A stretch of DNA of 64,000 nucleotides from Sympetrum striolatum (Eukaryota; Arthropoda; Insecta; Odonata; Libellulidae): NCBI GenBank assembly GCA_947579665.1, contig OX388345.1, positions 63,293,454 to 63,357,453 of the forward strand, written 5' to 3'. Both the position numbers and the translations under genes were made by a program. The notes beneath the pieces are model-generated. The model did no database searches. It was given only the letters and a program-made list of their open reading frames with translations, and was not told the DNA's origin. The stretch's first letter is position 1. Each line of letters starts with the position of its first letter. Shown one piece after another: positions 33,324 to 45,939 of this stretch.

Positions 33324-36300
33324 TTGCCATAAAAAACACTGTTTATTTAGACGAGAGTAAATGATACTTTTTTATAATATGCTGTATGTACTGAGAGTAT
33401 TTAAAGCACTTCACAACAAGCAGAATTTGTATCATGAGCATGCAGTTTCTTGGTTATAATTAGATTCAAGGTATCAAGTAGCAAAAGGCAAACGATGGCA
33501 TATATCAAGAAAGAGAATTAAACCAACTCAGTGAGAAAAAAATCTTCCAAGTATGATATCAAAAATGTCAGTTAAATGTCAAAAATACAGTCATAAAAGT
33601 TCAACTCCGATTCACAACAAATTTGTTTTACAGTAGTAATTAAGTTCTTCCTATTCCCTTTAACTCTCATTTACAACTGATATTTTCTTGTGGAAACTCT
33701 TCCTCGAGTTAAAAAGTTTATAAATCTTTATTATGTTATATTTACCCTGGCTAATGTAGGTATTTTCCTAAACATCGAGAAGATAATGATTTATTTCGTA
33801 ACTCTTTATGGAGAGATTATACAACAAACTAACCATATCCTGATTACTGTTATTAAGATAAAATAATTATATTGGTGAAAGCTAATAATAATTTACAAAT
33901 TTATGGTCTGGATCAGTCTATCTTTTTCGACAAATTTCTGGTACCCTTGAGAAAAGCTGAAATCTCTAAGCTCGGGTAAAAAATAAATTTGTATATTGAA
34001 TTGAATTAATGTTCGGAATTCATTCCGATTGTTATTTTTTAACTTTATAGAAGATCCGAGTGATTCCTATGGGTATAATTAGAAGCGCAAGCGGTCAAAG
34101 TAGAAGAGGATATAGCCAGAGATTTTTTGATCCTGTTTATAATAGCTTTCTATGAAGCATAATCAAGCCTCTTAGCTTACAAACAGTAAATACCCTATTT
34201 CACAGAATAATAGAAAACTTTTCCACAAGAAAGTGAAATTTGTAGTACCTCTTAAAGACCAGCAGTTTTTCTCATAAAACCTTCTTAAGATTTACGGGAA
34301 AAATAATGAATTGAAAGGAACAATACAGCCAAAGCAAAACGAAACAGAAAACTTTACGCTAGCATAAAAAGGTCACCTAATTATACTTAAGTGAAACTTC
34401 TTTGAGTTGGAAGAACTAATCTTTCACCTCTGTTAGATCTTTAGAAGGCTCTCGTACATAAAGAAAGTGTAAAGGTCAAACTTTCGAGGTGTATTACTTT
34501 CACGCCCATTACAGCTTATGGAGAAACTTGAATTGCGAGCTCATAATTTTCCTGTATAGGGCTTAACTTACTTCGGAAGTTAGCTTGAGAAGAAGCAGTC
34601 AAACAAAAGGAAATTCGGAGATCTAAAGGTGTGTCTTCCAACATAAATATGGGGATTTCTGTATTTTCATGGAGGAGAAGAAAGGATTCGAAGGTGACGA
34701 AAGTGAAACTCAAGGAAAAGCTCCGTGTACCGAACACATTATCTTCCATTGCGATGTTTATTTAGGATGAAAATGTCATAAAATTAGGAATAAAAATATG
34801 ATTCGATTTCTCACGAACATTGCTTGAAGTGGAACTACTAATTCATTTATTGACTTTGAAAGAGGCTTAAGGTGATAAGAACCGTTTTTCAACTTTTAAG
34901 TTAAAATCTGATGAACTGAAATTTGCGTTGATAGGGAAAGAAGTCTTCAATAACTATATATGCATAGAATGAAATTTTAATTAAAGCAATCGGAGTAACT
35001 GAGGAAGAATTTAGTTACTCAAAAGAAAACAAGTAATTCCAAAAATTCCAGGAAGCAAATCATTCTTCGATACTTGAGCATTTTATGAACAACTTTCATT
35101 TCTGATGATTCTTGGAAATGATTTTTGGTCAGGATTTACATTTTAAGATGAAAGAAGATGAACCGAGAAACTCTAAGTAATCTAACCCGAGCATAATATC
35201 GAAGAGTGAACGATAACGCATTTTAAAATTCCAGAAAAGGAATGATAAAAAGATAAAAAAGATAAATATATCCACATTTAATTCGATAGCATCAATAAAT
35301 GAACCTCCATATATAAACTATCAACATATCTCGTTCATCATAGTCTTCTTTATGGATGTGGAATGAATTGTGATTTTATTTAATATACGAACCGAAATTA
35401 GGATAAATTTCATTTGGCAATTCACTTTTCAGAAAAAGTATCCTGAAGATAAAGCATGTCATTCTGTAAAAAAGCAAATATCCAAAATTTGTTATTTGTA
35501 TCACATACTGAAGTGTCTAAACTCCATTTGGTAACTACTGACGTTAATTTAAGCAATTTTGGAAGAAGCTACATAACGAATGAACTGTGTTAAAATTATT
35601 CCCCTTAATTTTTAAATTTCGGCCAATTGTGAACGCACAGCGTCACCACCTGGCAATATTGTACTATATAAAGAAATTAGTGTAAATATAACAAGAGAGG
35701 TAGTAAATCAGGGTGTTTTTAGCAATATAAGAAGACAATATCAATAAAACGATTATTTCAGGGCGAGACTGAGAGTTTTAAGTTTTGGTCACATCTGACC
35801 GTCATTCAGAAAGATTTAAAGAAAGCTTTTTTAGGAATTAGACGAAAGAAAAAGCAAAAAAGGGAAACATTTTGCGGGTTTAAGGAAAAAAACTTGAAGT
35901 GTATGGCAGTGGTGGAAATGTAGGCAGGAGAAAGGGCAGAAAAAGTTAGAAAAAAGGAGATCAAGAGGGAGTTTAAGAGGTTTATGTTAGTAAGACAAAA
36001 ATACTTAAAAAAGACTTAAAAATAAATATTTTTTGAGTTGACCTAAACCGATAAAGCGTTAAAGGGAAACAATCGTAAAAAAACTGAAATGAAAACTGAA
36101 GCTGCAATGACAATATTCGGGGTACGTGGATAAAAGAACCTGATAACAAACATTTTCTTCCAAAAAATACTTCGAAAACGAATTCTTCAAAAATGATTTC
36201 TCCGAATGACAAATTATTGAAAAAAAATTCCACGGTTAAAATTCAACATGCCAATCCAGCCTTCAAAGGAGGTTCGTAGTTTTACAGAATAGATTTCTAC

Positions 36301-39300
36301 TCTGAATCGGTTCCTTTAAGATAAACTTAGGATAACTTCATATTCATTTGAGTGGCCTATTTTCGAAGAATTATTCATTTTAAGACTTTTTTTCTAAGAA
36401 TTTGCTACCGAAAAATTCGTTTTCAAAGAATTTGTATGCTCAAAAAACTGAACGAACTGTATAGGTCCGATAATTGAAAACTAAGAATTCTCAAATGCTT
36501 CAACTATTTAATCCAATAACTCGATGCTAGCTTTGTTCTTACTCTCGTGTTTTTCGTTCGCAACAATAGAATAACTAATTTCCCCAGTTCCAAAGAAAAC
36601 TTCCCCCTCTCCCAACAACAGAAAATCTTCCCAACCATTTGGGAAGGATGCGAGAAGAGGAGGAACAAGGGGCGAGGAAAAAAGGGATAAGGGCTCGGGG
36701 ATACTGGAAGAAAACGAGGGTGGCGAAGGAGAAAAATGAGGAGATAACGACGCCTACCGGAGAGGAGCGAGTCAAGAGGCTCCGGAGAAGAAAATGAAGG
36801 CAAAACGAAGGAAAATCCCCACTGAGGAAAAAGAGAAAATTGCAGAAGTGACGACCGATCGTAATGACCCCAAACGGAGCAGAAACAGAAATTACGCATC
36901 TCGCCAACGGATAAGCCTAATAGTGGAGTTTATGACGAGATTCGAAAGATATTCTGAAGGGAATCGAGCTCCTTAACACGGAGAAACACTCACGTTGATG
37001 TGGAAAATCCCTACGGATGGGAAGAGTCTATAAAGCGCTTTTGGTGATACGAAAGACAAGGAGGTAAAGAGGATAGAGAACTCCGCCGGAAAGGGTTATG
37101 TGGTAAGCGTGACTGTCAAGGGATAAGGGGTTTGTGAGAGAAGAGATTAGAAGGGGTTTAGATAAGCTTAAAGAGATGATAAGTGGGAATGGATATAGAG
37201 GGGTTTCCCAACCTAGAATGCACGTACCCTTGAGAGCGACAGCCACGAGCAAATACCTTCAGCAACAGCCAGCTTTAGATACGAGGCCTTCTTCAGGTGA
37301 CATTGACTCGCTGCCCTACTGGTGGGCTATCTTTATTAAATCCCAAAATTTTCGTCCCTAATTATTAATTCGTGACGCTGAGTTAGTTGCGAATATCGCC
37401 TTTTACTCCTTACATTAATCATAATTCTACATTTTTATGGAAACTCAAACACTTCGTGAATAACAATTTAATTTAGCTAGTCATGTTTCATCATCGTCAC
37501 GGGCAATTTAAGGGACTTAGGTGTTTATAATATTTTTCGGTGTTTAAGAATCGAAGCCCCAATAATGGTCCATCCTGATGAGTTTGCTTCACTAACTAAT
37601 TGTCGGATTCCAATATCGGCGACAACTCATCTTTCGTTCCGAAAATATACTTATATACCTATTTAAAAATAATCGAGCAGATTAGCCAGAGTGGTACCAT
37701 ATAACCTTTCTAACGTAATTAATAGCTGATAATTTGCATGCAAACTTTGAGGATTACTCATACAAGGTATCATAAAAACATTATTTTATGTCGGTATAAT
37801 ATTGTTGTTCAAAAGAAAACTTGATAAGCCGAAATGGCTATATATCATGTTCTGAAATTTAGCAAACAGCAGCATGCTATTATACTTCCCAAGTTTGTTG
37901 CAGTATCATGTGATTGGGTTAATTAGTATTCACATTTCATTTTATTGTTTAAAGAGTTAGTCTATGTTTTAGGAATAGAAAACAAAGAGCTAACCAGCCT
38001 AAAATAACGTTTTGTACAACCGATTTTAACAAACTCGGTATGGAATATAACAGAGCAGTACCAAACAAACTTTACGAGCTAATGAGTTCATCAATTGCAT
38101 TACTTTTACTCTTACTATCACATTAAAAACCTCTTAACCTTGCATCAGAATAAGAAAAGAACAGCCTTGATTCTGGGGAGCGTAATACATTAATCTACCC
38201 ATAATAAACTTCAAAATTGCCTAATATTTAAATCTTAAACTGCCCTCATTCCATTTGCATTTGCACCACCCAGGAAATAGCAACGCGGAGAGGAAAAATT
38301 TGAGGGGAAGAAGGGAAGGAGAGTAACGCATTAAGGACGGAGGAAAAGAATAAAAAGCAACGGAGAGGAGGAGTGGTAAGGAAGCCGCGGGAGAGCCATA
38401 GGAGATAATCAGGACTTAGACGTCATAAACGTCTTCATTCTGGCTGACACATAACGTTTCAATGAAGCGGAGGGGGACAGGAAGCACTGACGTCACCCTC
38501 AGGAGAGGGGGTTGTTGTTGACCTTGTTGACCCGCATGGGAGTAAGACATAAAAAATGCATAGTAATAAAGTGGGGGATCGAAAACGGGAGGGGCGAGAT
38601 AAGATGAAGAGGCCATCCTCGTCATCATCTGTATAGCTATGTGGGACGGATCTCTCCAATGATTGGGACCTCTTCCTACCCTACCTCGCCGATACATTCC
38701 AGCGCATAGGAAGGGAAGAGAGTCATAAAAGGCATTGCACGAAAGCCTAGCTTTGGTTATTTTAGACAGTTTATCGGCTTAGGGAATCTATTCGGGACGG
38801 CAGTCGAAGGAGGAGATAAAGGAAGGGTGGCTACTTTACGGATAAAAGGGCAAACCGCGCTCCCGAGACCTACATCATAACGTGCAGTTAGCGGTTTATA
38901 AATGCGCGGATGCGAGATTCGCCGCTTTGGTGCCCTCGATAGAGGCGATATTTTGAGCCTAGCTCAGGAGGTTAGCTATGAAACTGCGGGGGAGGGAATT
39001 GTTCTATCCGCCAATCGCGTGGAAATCTCCCCATTCGAAAATTGAATAAAATCGAAATGGGTGAACGGGCGATAGCACAATACGCAGTATAAAAGCCCAC
39101 TCACAGACTAAAGTAGTCATAATTTACCGCTATTTTTCGCAAATGGATTGGATAGAATTGCCATGAGTAGCTAAAGTGGAAAGGATCACGAATTCTATCG
39201 CAAGGACAAAATGATTCGGATCTTCGTTTATTGCAAGCTTGCGCATGGTCAATTCGATAGTACCAATATATTCATTCAACTACTATCGTTTTTCGATAGA

Positions 39301-39427
39301 ATGATACAACAACTTTAACCCGATCGAAAACAATTTGTAATTTGCCTCAAAATAGTGGAAAAATCACTTGTGCGCACTAATAGAGAATGTATTGATGCAA
39401 CATGTTTCTCTAGCTGAGCGGCATAAT
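33324..39427. other. Non-coding stretch
   Basis: No gene is recognised. 33324-36000 is AT-rich. 35810-35980, 36640-36800 and 38280-38400 are strongly purine-rich on the + strand. The longest frames (36504-36899 and 36575-36907, minus) are the pyrimidine-rich complement of such a tract, and I do not believe they are coding. 38260-39100 is GC-richer and contains two TATA boxes (38897 and 39088). Confidence 0.5.
39088..39122 (+). promoter_or_regulatory. Possible TATA/initiator promoter
   Basis: TATAAAAG begins at 39088 at the downstream edge of a GC-richer segment. GTCATA places a possible start A at 39119, 31 bases downstream, which fits the loose BBCABW initiator consensus but not TCAGT. No downstream element sits at exactly +28. 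This is much weaker than the promoter at 6019-6080, and no gene follows it. Confidence 0.25.
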
Positions 39428-39647
39428 CAGACAATTTTTACTTTACAGTAAATCAATGTATATATAGAAGAAACAAGGGAAAAAAGGGGGAGAAGAAGGT
39501 TTGAGTAAGATGGTTAGGATGTAAATACTTCGGTGGGAAAGAAAAGAAGGGGTGAGGGATTGGAAAAGTGTGCCCGTTGGTCATTATTCTAGTATTTTCC
39601 TCGTTTCTTCTATATAAATTGATTTACTGTAAAGTAAAAGTCGCCTG
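39428..39647. mobile_element. MITE-like element with ~45-bp terminal inverted repeats
   Basis: TTTTACTTTACAGTAAATCA (39436 onward, continuing to GAAGAAAC at 39474) is inverted at 39603-39639. With outer bases the ends read CAGACAATTTTTACTTTAC and GTAAAGTAAAAGTCGCCTG, giving a 220-bp element whose interior is purine-rich. The target duplication is not evident. Short length, inverted ends and no coding frame fit a MITE. Confidence 0.6.
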
Positions 39648-42600
39648 TTGATACTTGTCTGCAAGCGAAACATGTGGCATCAATAAATTCTATAGAAACG
39701 AACCATTGATTCTTTGCTATTATTATAGCTTTCCTCGAAGTAACGCCTTCGCATATCGAGTTTATTCCCACAGAATTTTATGTGTGCGACCAATTTTTCA
39801 AGCGTATTTGCATCGTTATTTACAACTTTCTCACATAATATTCGCACCTAAAAATTGACGTGATCTCTTTAATAAACCTACAAGATTCGATTTTTTTAAC
39901 ACTTGAGTATCCATAGTTCACTTTCGTCTACTTTCAAGCAATAAATCTTTTGCAAACTTAAACCACAATAAATCGTGGAAAGTTCCGTATGAATGAAAAC
40001 GCGATAAAAATTAGATTCTTATCGTCTAACATTCACAGCGGAAATCACGCGAGCTTTGTTAAAATATACATCAAAATGCCGTGGTCTCGACGACAAAGGC
40101 CACTGTTGAAATTGATTTTTTTTTCAAAGCCATTCTTGTAATTTGTATAATAGAAAACAGTAAACCGCGATACTTGAGTATCTTTTTGCCACTGAATCAA
40201 TACTCAGAATCTTAGAACTCTACAATTTTGCGATTAAATTTCCTCAAAAAAAAACAAAGATATATCTTCCCAATTTTTCATCGCAACAACAACATCGATT
40301 CAGCAAAAAATTCCCGAATTTATGATTTTCAGCATTTTTAATATTCTACACTCGATTGATTTCTAAAAACAGTAGGACCATAGCCCAAAATCAGCAATTA
40401 AAATTCTTTTTCGCCGACTAACCAAAGAGAATAAAAAACTAGTTCTCGATGACCGCAGTAACCAATCGATAGAACGGAAACTTCCGTTTAAAATCCCTCC
40501 GATGACACTTGAATGAGCTCCAGGTAGGAGAGTCGCGGTCATCTGATAGGGATTTTATTCCCGTTGGACAGTCTCTAAACCAGGAGCAATATTTACCCTG
40601 ATCGTTGCCTCGGATTAATGTCCTGGGTCACGGGCCATCCAATAACGTAACTACTTCATATAGGCCGTAAAATACGACGCTATGGCCCCGTAAATACTTT
40701 ATGGTCGGAAGGAGCCATCCCCCGTAGAATAATAGTGCGGTGCGGGAAGAGGAGTGCTGTCTTAGATCGACGAATATTTTTTATGTTTCCAAGATGAGAC
40801 CCAACTTGGTCCAGATGGAAAACACTCCACGCACATCCTTCTTTCGCGCCTCCGTAAGAGGTCAGGTTTAATTGGACGGATGCAAAATAAATCGGGATGA
40901 AAACGTAAAAGGAAATGAATAATGAATGAACGGAAAGGATAAGGTAGGACGATACGCGCGAAAGTGAAAGGAACGAGCGAAAGAAACGAGAGAAAAGACG
41001 GAATCAAGATATAAGGAAGGCATGCGATGGGCAGAATAAGAAAGCAGACTGCAGGGAATTTCTCAAAGTAGAAAGTAAAGGGGAAAGGGTGGGTAATTTT
41101 ATATTAAAGAGGATATATTAATAAATAGTTCTACAATTTACCATGTACTATAATTTGGTAAAAGTGTATTTTTGGTTAAAGATGTTTATTTTTCTGTGCA
41201 ATTTCATTCTAGTATCTTGTATTTTAGTATATTATATTATATAATATTGCATTTTAGTAAATTCTATTGCAGTTTAGTATAAGTCTCACTCAAAGGCACC
41301 GCCCGATGAGATATTTTGCTCAGGGTGACCTTATTGTAAAGTTTTCTTAAATTTTAATAAAATAAGCTCTCTACTGAAGCATTACTGCTGCTGTTTTTGA
41401 TCTATCAATATGACGCTTAACAATATCATTCCTGAAAATAGTGACTTTGGGAAGTATTCCACATATAAATTACCATTAAAATGTAGATAATAGACACTTC
41501 ATCTAAATATGCACCTTGAGGGTGCATGCACCATTATTCTACTTTACTAAACGATTACTTTCTCGTATAGAAAAAATGAACTCTTAAAGCAATTGTTCTA
41601 GCATCTATTTTCCCAATCTTCCTCGTAGTGTTTGAACGGTCTATATAACAGTAAAATTGCATAATATCAGCCTCATCCTCTAAAATCGTATTTTTTCTAC
41701 TTACGAAGAAAAATTAATCCTTTCTTTTAAATCTTCTATTTCGTAAAAATACCCATGCTTTCTGAGTCATCTAAGTAACAGTCGCTGAGATTTGGTAGCG
41801 TTTTTTTGCGAAACGAATTACAATTAATTAAGAGTCGTAGTACCTTTTATTCTATTTCACGAATAAAACATTTTTCAGAAGTGATTCGTACATTACAAGT
41901 AACTAACGCAAAGTAACCTCGCTGGAGGGCTTTTTCTTAGCTCCTATTGACTATTCTCTTGACGAAACAGAGTTTACATTCTCTTCCACAAATATTACGG
42001 ATGTATGTTAAATCATAATATAGAGTTACTTAAACATTCAATTTATTTTCCTCGAGTCTGTAGGAATGATCGTTAGCAATAGATTTTATCGAAGAAGTTG
42101 AATACTGAATATTTGTCTACATTAAGCTCTTATAGCCAGTTATCGCCCCATTTCATAATTCTACCTATATATTTTTAGAGGTTAATCCGTCCCCTTAACT
42201 TTCTTTTTCCATGTAAAATACTAATTACCCACAAACATGCTCTATTTGCAATCAATTTTATTGCTAAGGTCATTAATGAGTACTAACAACAACCAATTAC
42301 AATGCAAAAATTCGTGAAATGTTCTTCTAAGAATATTTCACTTTCCAATAGTCTCCGATAATGTTGAGTTCCTTAATGCCATTGATAGTTGAAAAACGTT
42401 ATAGTTGACAAAGATCAAATGAAAATAACTGTTGAATTAAAAATGAACTCCTTTAGTTCGCTCACATAGAAATGCGGAAACGATCTCTTCCTTGAGCGAA
42501 AATGAAATTAATATTAAAGACCGACTTTTTATGCAGGAAGATTTCTGGCGTAAGATTAAAACGTCTCACCCCAGGTCAGTCACGCTATAAATGTATAATA

Positions 42601-43083
42601 AAAGGTCTGAGAGTTGCACGAACAAAAAAAAGCAGTAACAAGTACTAGTATAAAGGTCACTTTCCCTAACCTACATCTCTCACCATAGGGGCAGCATGGT
42701 AGATTGGCATTCAAAACTTTCCGGCAAAAGGAATGGCGGATATATCATAAATGATAAAAGCGAAATTGACGGGCGAATGGCTGCGCTAATGGAACTGAAT
42801 AACTTTGAGAGAAACCGTAAAATATAGGGGAATGATATTTCGATGATTTATACGACGTATACCAAATGGATCACAACAGACCTTCAAGGATCATTACATT
42901 TTCGTTGAACGAAGAGGGACGAAAGAAAGAGAAGATAAATGGATTAAAACATATTTGAAAAAGTAGCTTCTCATAAAGTATCTGAAAAAATTAAAAACGA
43001 ACGGAGTATGAAGGGTACATCAATAATGAGTACATTGGGTACGCGAACTCGGCCTACTTGCTAGGTAGTTTCCTTCATCTACT
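39648..43083. other. Non-coding stretch
   Basis: No gene is recognised. 40430-41050 is GC-richer, with a purine-rich end (40900-41090). 41200-41290 has short A/T words built on TTTTAGTAT. 42586 has a TATAAATG box without a convincing initiator. Confidence 0.5.
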
Positions 43084-43345
43084 TAGCAAGCGATATCCTT
43101 GATAAAATGGCAGAACCAGGTTCGAGTCCCGGAAACGTCAGACTTTTTCTCTGTGAGCCTACAAAGGTGCTTTGGTTGGCGAAATGCAAAAAGAGGAGAT
43201 GGATAGGGGGAAAGGCTCATCTATACTGCACGTTTAAGCGTGAAAACCTAGGAATAAAAAGAACTGAAAAAATCGACTTCACTGGGACTTGAACCCAAAT
43301 CTTTTATTTTCCGAAAAGACGATCTAAAGAGGCTACATACTTTGC
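43084..43345. repeat. Possible tRNA-like SINE remnants on both strands
   Basis: GGTTCGAGTCCC at 43119-43130 on the + strand and GGGTTCAAGTCCC on the - strand (plus 43284-43296) are both good B-box matches of Pol III promoters. Neither is accompanied by a foldable cloverleaf or a clear A box. A third weaker B-box-like string, AGGTTCGAGTAC, is at 43441. Three within about 330 bp suggests a nest of SINE remnants. Confidence 0.3.
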
Positions 43346-44832
43346 TTTCAAAACAACCCGAAAAAAAGGAGAGAGAGAAACGGATTGCTTTGTTATGTTT
43401 GTTCTATAGTTATAGTATCCTTCCTGAAACTGAAAGACTTAGGTTCGAGTACATTTCATGATGACATTTTCACAACCATCCATCCAATATGTGGACATTT
43501 TAAAGAAACGCTGCAATAATATGATAAGGATAGGGAATTTACGAGACTGCAAGGAAGGAAAAATAAACACCGCGGAGAAAAACAGAAATTTTCTGCCATG
43601 AGGATGGGGCAAAAATAATTTGAGCACATGTCAGGCATGCGTGTATTTACGTCAAACATGCGTCGATACTAAAAACGAAATTCGAAATTACAAACAAATA
43701 TCCAATGCGGAAAACGAAATGGATCGGTTGACTGAAGCAACATCTTACGCTACATTTATTATTTACAGATCGGTTCTTTGTATATTAAATATGATCGATT
43801 CCGTCTGGCCATGTAACATCTGTTTCCGAGATGAAAGGATGGTTTATTTAGAGGACATATTTTTATATCGTGAGCTGTTTTGAGATATAATTATATTGAG
43901 ATTAATCACTATCCCTAGATATACGTTGATAAAAAATCATAACACCATTTGGGTCGGTTCCGTTTTCTAACGATAAGGTCAGATATACGGCGAGGAGCTT
44001 GATAATCTGACATTGTGTAGAAATTTCAGATTGGATAACGTTTATATTTAGCAAAGATTGAGATTAATAGCTCTAATATTACATGACATAAAGCGTAAAG
44101 ATATTCAAAAAGAAAATGGCAAGATTTAGGATAAGATTTATAAATGTATTCCGTCCATTCTAGCATGAAAAACATTTCCATGATAGCGATGAATGTGAAT
44201 GAGTTCCTAAAGCTGGAATTCCCCAGACAAAAATAGAAAGTAAATTTTGACCAAGGACAAAGTGATACCACTAACATTATTAAGCAATGTAACAATACAA
44301 AATACTCTCAACAGAAAGAAAGGTAAGGTAAAACTTAACTCGGGGTTGAAAAGGACGTTATGCTTTCTGAATACACCGAGTCGTAAAACAGTTTCATCAC
44401 ATGTCAACCACTTTTAGCTAGGATCATATGCCTAAAAACTCACAACTTAAAGTCTATCCCTCTAATTACTAACCCTAACCTTCGTTCCATCCTAAATTCT
44501 GTTTTTATCTAATGTCTAAAACATAAATGTATCAAAACTCTTTTCCATTTCAACATCTCCGGTACTTATTCGTTAGTATTTCATAGTTAGTATAATATAA
44601 CTAAACTTTACTGAGGGGAGGGTCGTGCAAGTTTGAGTAGAAAAGCAACGATTCGAAATGAAGGTACTGACGGATGATAATTGGACTTAAAATTCAAACA
44701 GTAATTATCGATTTAATTCGGTATTAATTCGAAATAATTGGATAAATTAATGATAATTTCTACATGCAATGTAATTAACTGAACGATTACAGTAATCCTA
44801 TGCTCTTGTATTGACCAAATGGAAAAACAAAT
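43346..44832. other. AT-rich non-coding stretch
   Basis: No gene is recognised; several open frames of 60-90 codons on both strands carry no motif. Confidence 0.55.
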
Positions 44833-44954
44833 CAGGAATAATTGCCATGTATGAATCGAAATCTAATTAACTATTTTTCGATCGAACTTGGCTTCAGGAA
44901 TAATTGCCATGTATGAATAGAAATCTAAAGCCAAGTTCGATCGAAAAATAGTTA
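44833..44954. repeat. Combined direct and inverted duplication
   Basis: CAGGAATAATTGCCATGTAT through AATCTAA occurs at 44833-44866 and again at 44895-44928, with one substitution in 34 bases. Interleaved with it, a 27-bp perfect inverted repeat, TAACTATTTTTCGATCGAAC through GGCTT (44868-44894), is matched by its complement at 44928-44954. The parts abut without spacers. This geometry looks like a recent template-switch event and not like a transposon. Confidence 0.8.
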
Positions 44955-45715
44955 GACTACATACCTAGGCTTAAGCGAAAATTTTAAGTTTGCTTTTCTG
45001 TCAACAGGAAAATCTTTTAAATTTTTACTTTCTACGCCTCTCCTCTCGTGGTTAAGCTCCTCTCTGCCTGCATGTTGGACCATACGAAGGGATAAAAGGA
45101 ATGACAGGAAAATTTTCAGTCTCAATAACAAGAATTATTCTTTACCGCCATGCGATCATTATATTGTAAGCTTACGGAGACCTAATTAATGCTTTCATAA
45201 TTGCATGCGACACGTAAACATTAAATTTCCACATACAAAATAACACGAGAGCTTTTATTATTGTTATCAATGTGAACACTTCGAAAATAGGCTAAAGTCA
45301 GGTAAAAACATTATTCTGTTATGTGCATAGCACACATTTACCGTAGAGTATTTTGAGACTACACAAACATGATATTAACCATTAAGGCCAATCATTAAAT
45401 ATGCTCGAATACAATAGTGAAAAGATAACTACTTGATTATATCTCCATGTATGCTTGTTATGTACCCTATAAAGTTGGCCCTTGTTTATCACGGTTAATC
45501 AACCAGACTCTACTGCTATAGATAAATTTCCGTGAAGTAGGATTCTTCTTTTACAAATCTAATATTTTAGCAGTTAGGTACAAAGAAAACCTGAATACGA
45601 CCTTTATACGTTTGTTAACATTATTAGAGCCTCTAGACATGAAATAACACCCTTAAGTCACAATTATATATAGCCACTCATATTACTCAATATATTTGAC
45701 CAAATAAGATAAAAT
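44955..45715. other. AT-rich non-coding stretch
   Basis: Nothing recognisable. Confidence 0.6.
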
Positions 45716-45939
45716 AAGACATTAGAGATTTAAAATCTCCAAAAGCCGCCTTTGTCGGCGTTCCTCGTCTTATTCCCCGGTAGTCGGAGAAAACAAGAAG
45801 GGAATGCTGCACTTTAATGTTTTCTCCGACTACCGGGGAATAAGACGAGGAACGCCGACAAAGACGGCGGAAATTTTAAACCTCTAATTCATTCACAGCC
45901 GTGTTCCTAATTTTCTTTCTTTACACCAAAACAAGACAT
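45716..45939 (+). mobile_element. Foldback retroposon-like element, deleted (copy 3)
   Basis: Flanked by the 7-bp direct repeat AAGACAT (45716-45722 and 45933-45939). The body 45725-45884 is an almost perfect palindrome: the left arm (GAGATTTAAAATCTCC, AAAAGCCGCCTTTGTCGGCG, CCCCGGTAGTCGGAGAAAAC) is repeated as its reverse complement after a loop of about 25 nt. Then comes the family tail TTCATTCACAGCCGTGTTCC and an A/T-rich end. Compared with 26893-27188, the centre carrying the hammerhead-like cassette is lost and the second arm has become more extensive. Same tail and same flanking logic as copy 2, in the opposite orientation. Confidence 0.8.

Noticed and set aside
35990..36470. Possible foldback from repeated TTCGAAAACGAATTCTTC-like words
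   Set aside because: Only about 13-bp arms could be matched and the order was not consistent; treated as AT-rich chance similarity.
36504..36907. Minus-strand frames of 110-131 codons
   Set aside because: Complement of a purine tract; the peptides are low-complexity Ser/Phe/Leu/Pro sequences.
42586..42620. TATAAATG box as a promoter
   Set aside because: The initiator at the expected distance (TTGCACG) is poor and no downstream element is present.
43119..43130. Functional tRNA gene
   Set aside because: B box is good, but no acceptor, D or anticodon stem can be folded.
45723..45886. Simple Tc1-like MITE with TA target duplication
   Set aside because: Homology with 26893-27188 continues about 45 bases past the arm into a common tail, so the arms are not the element's ends.
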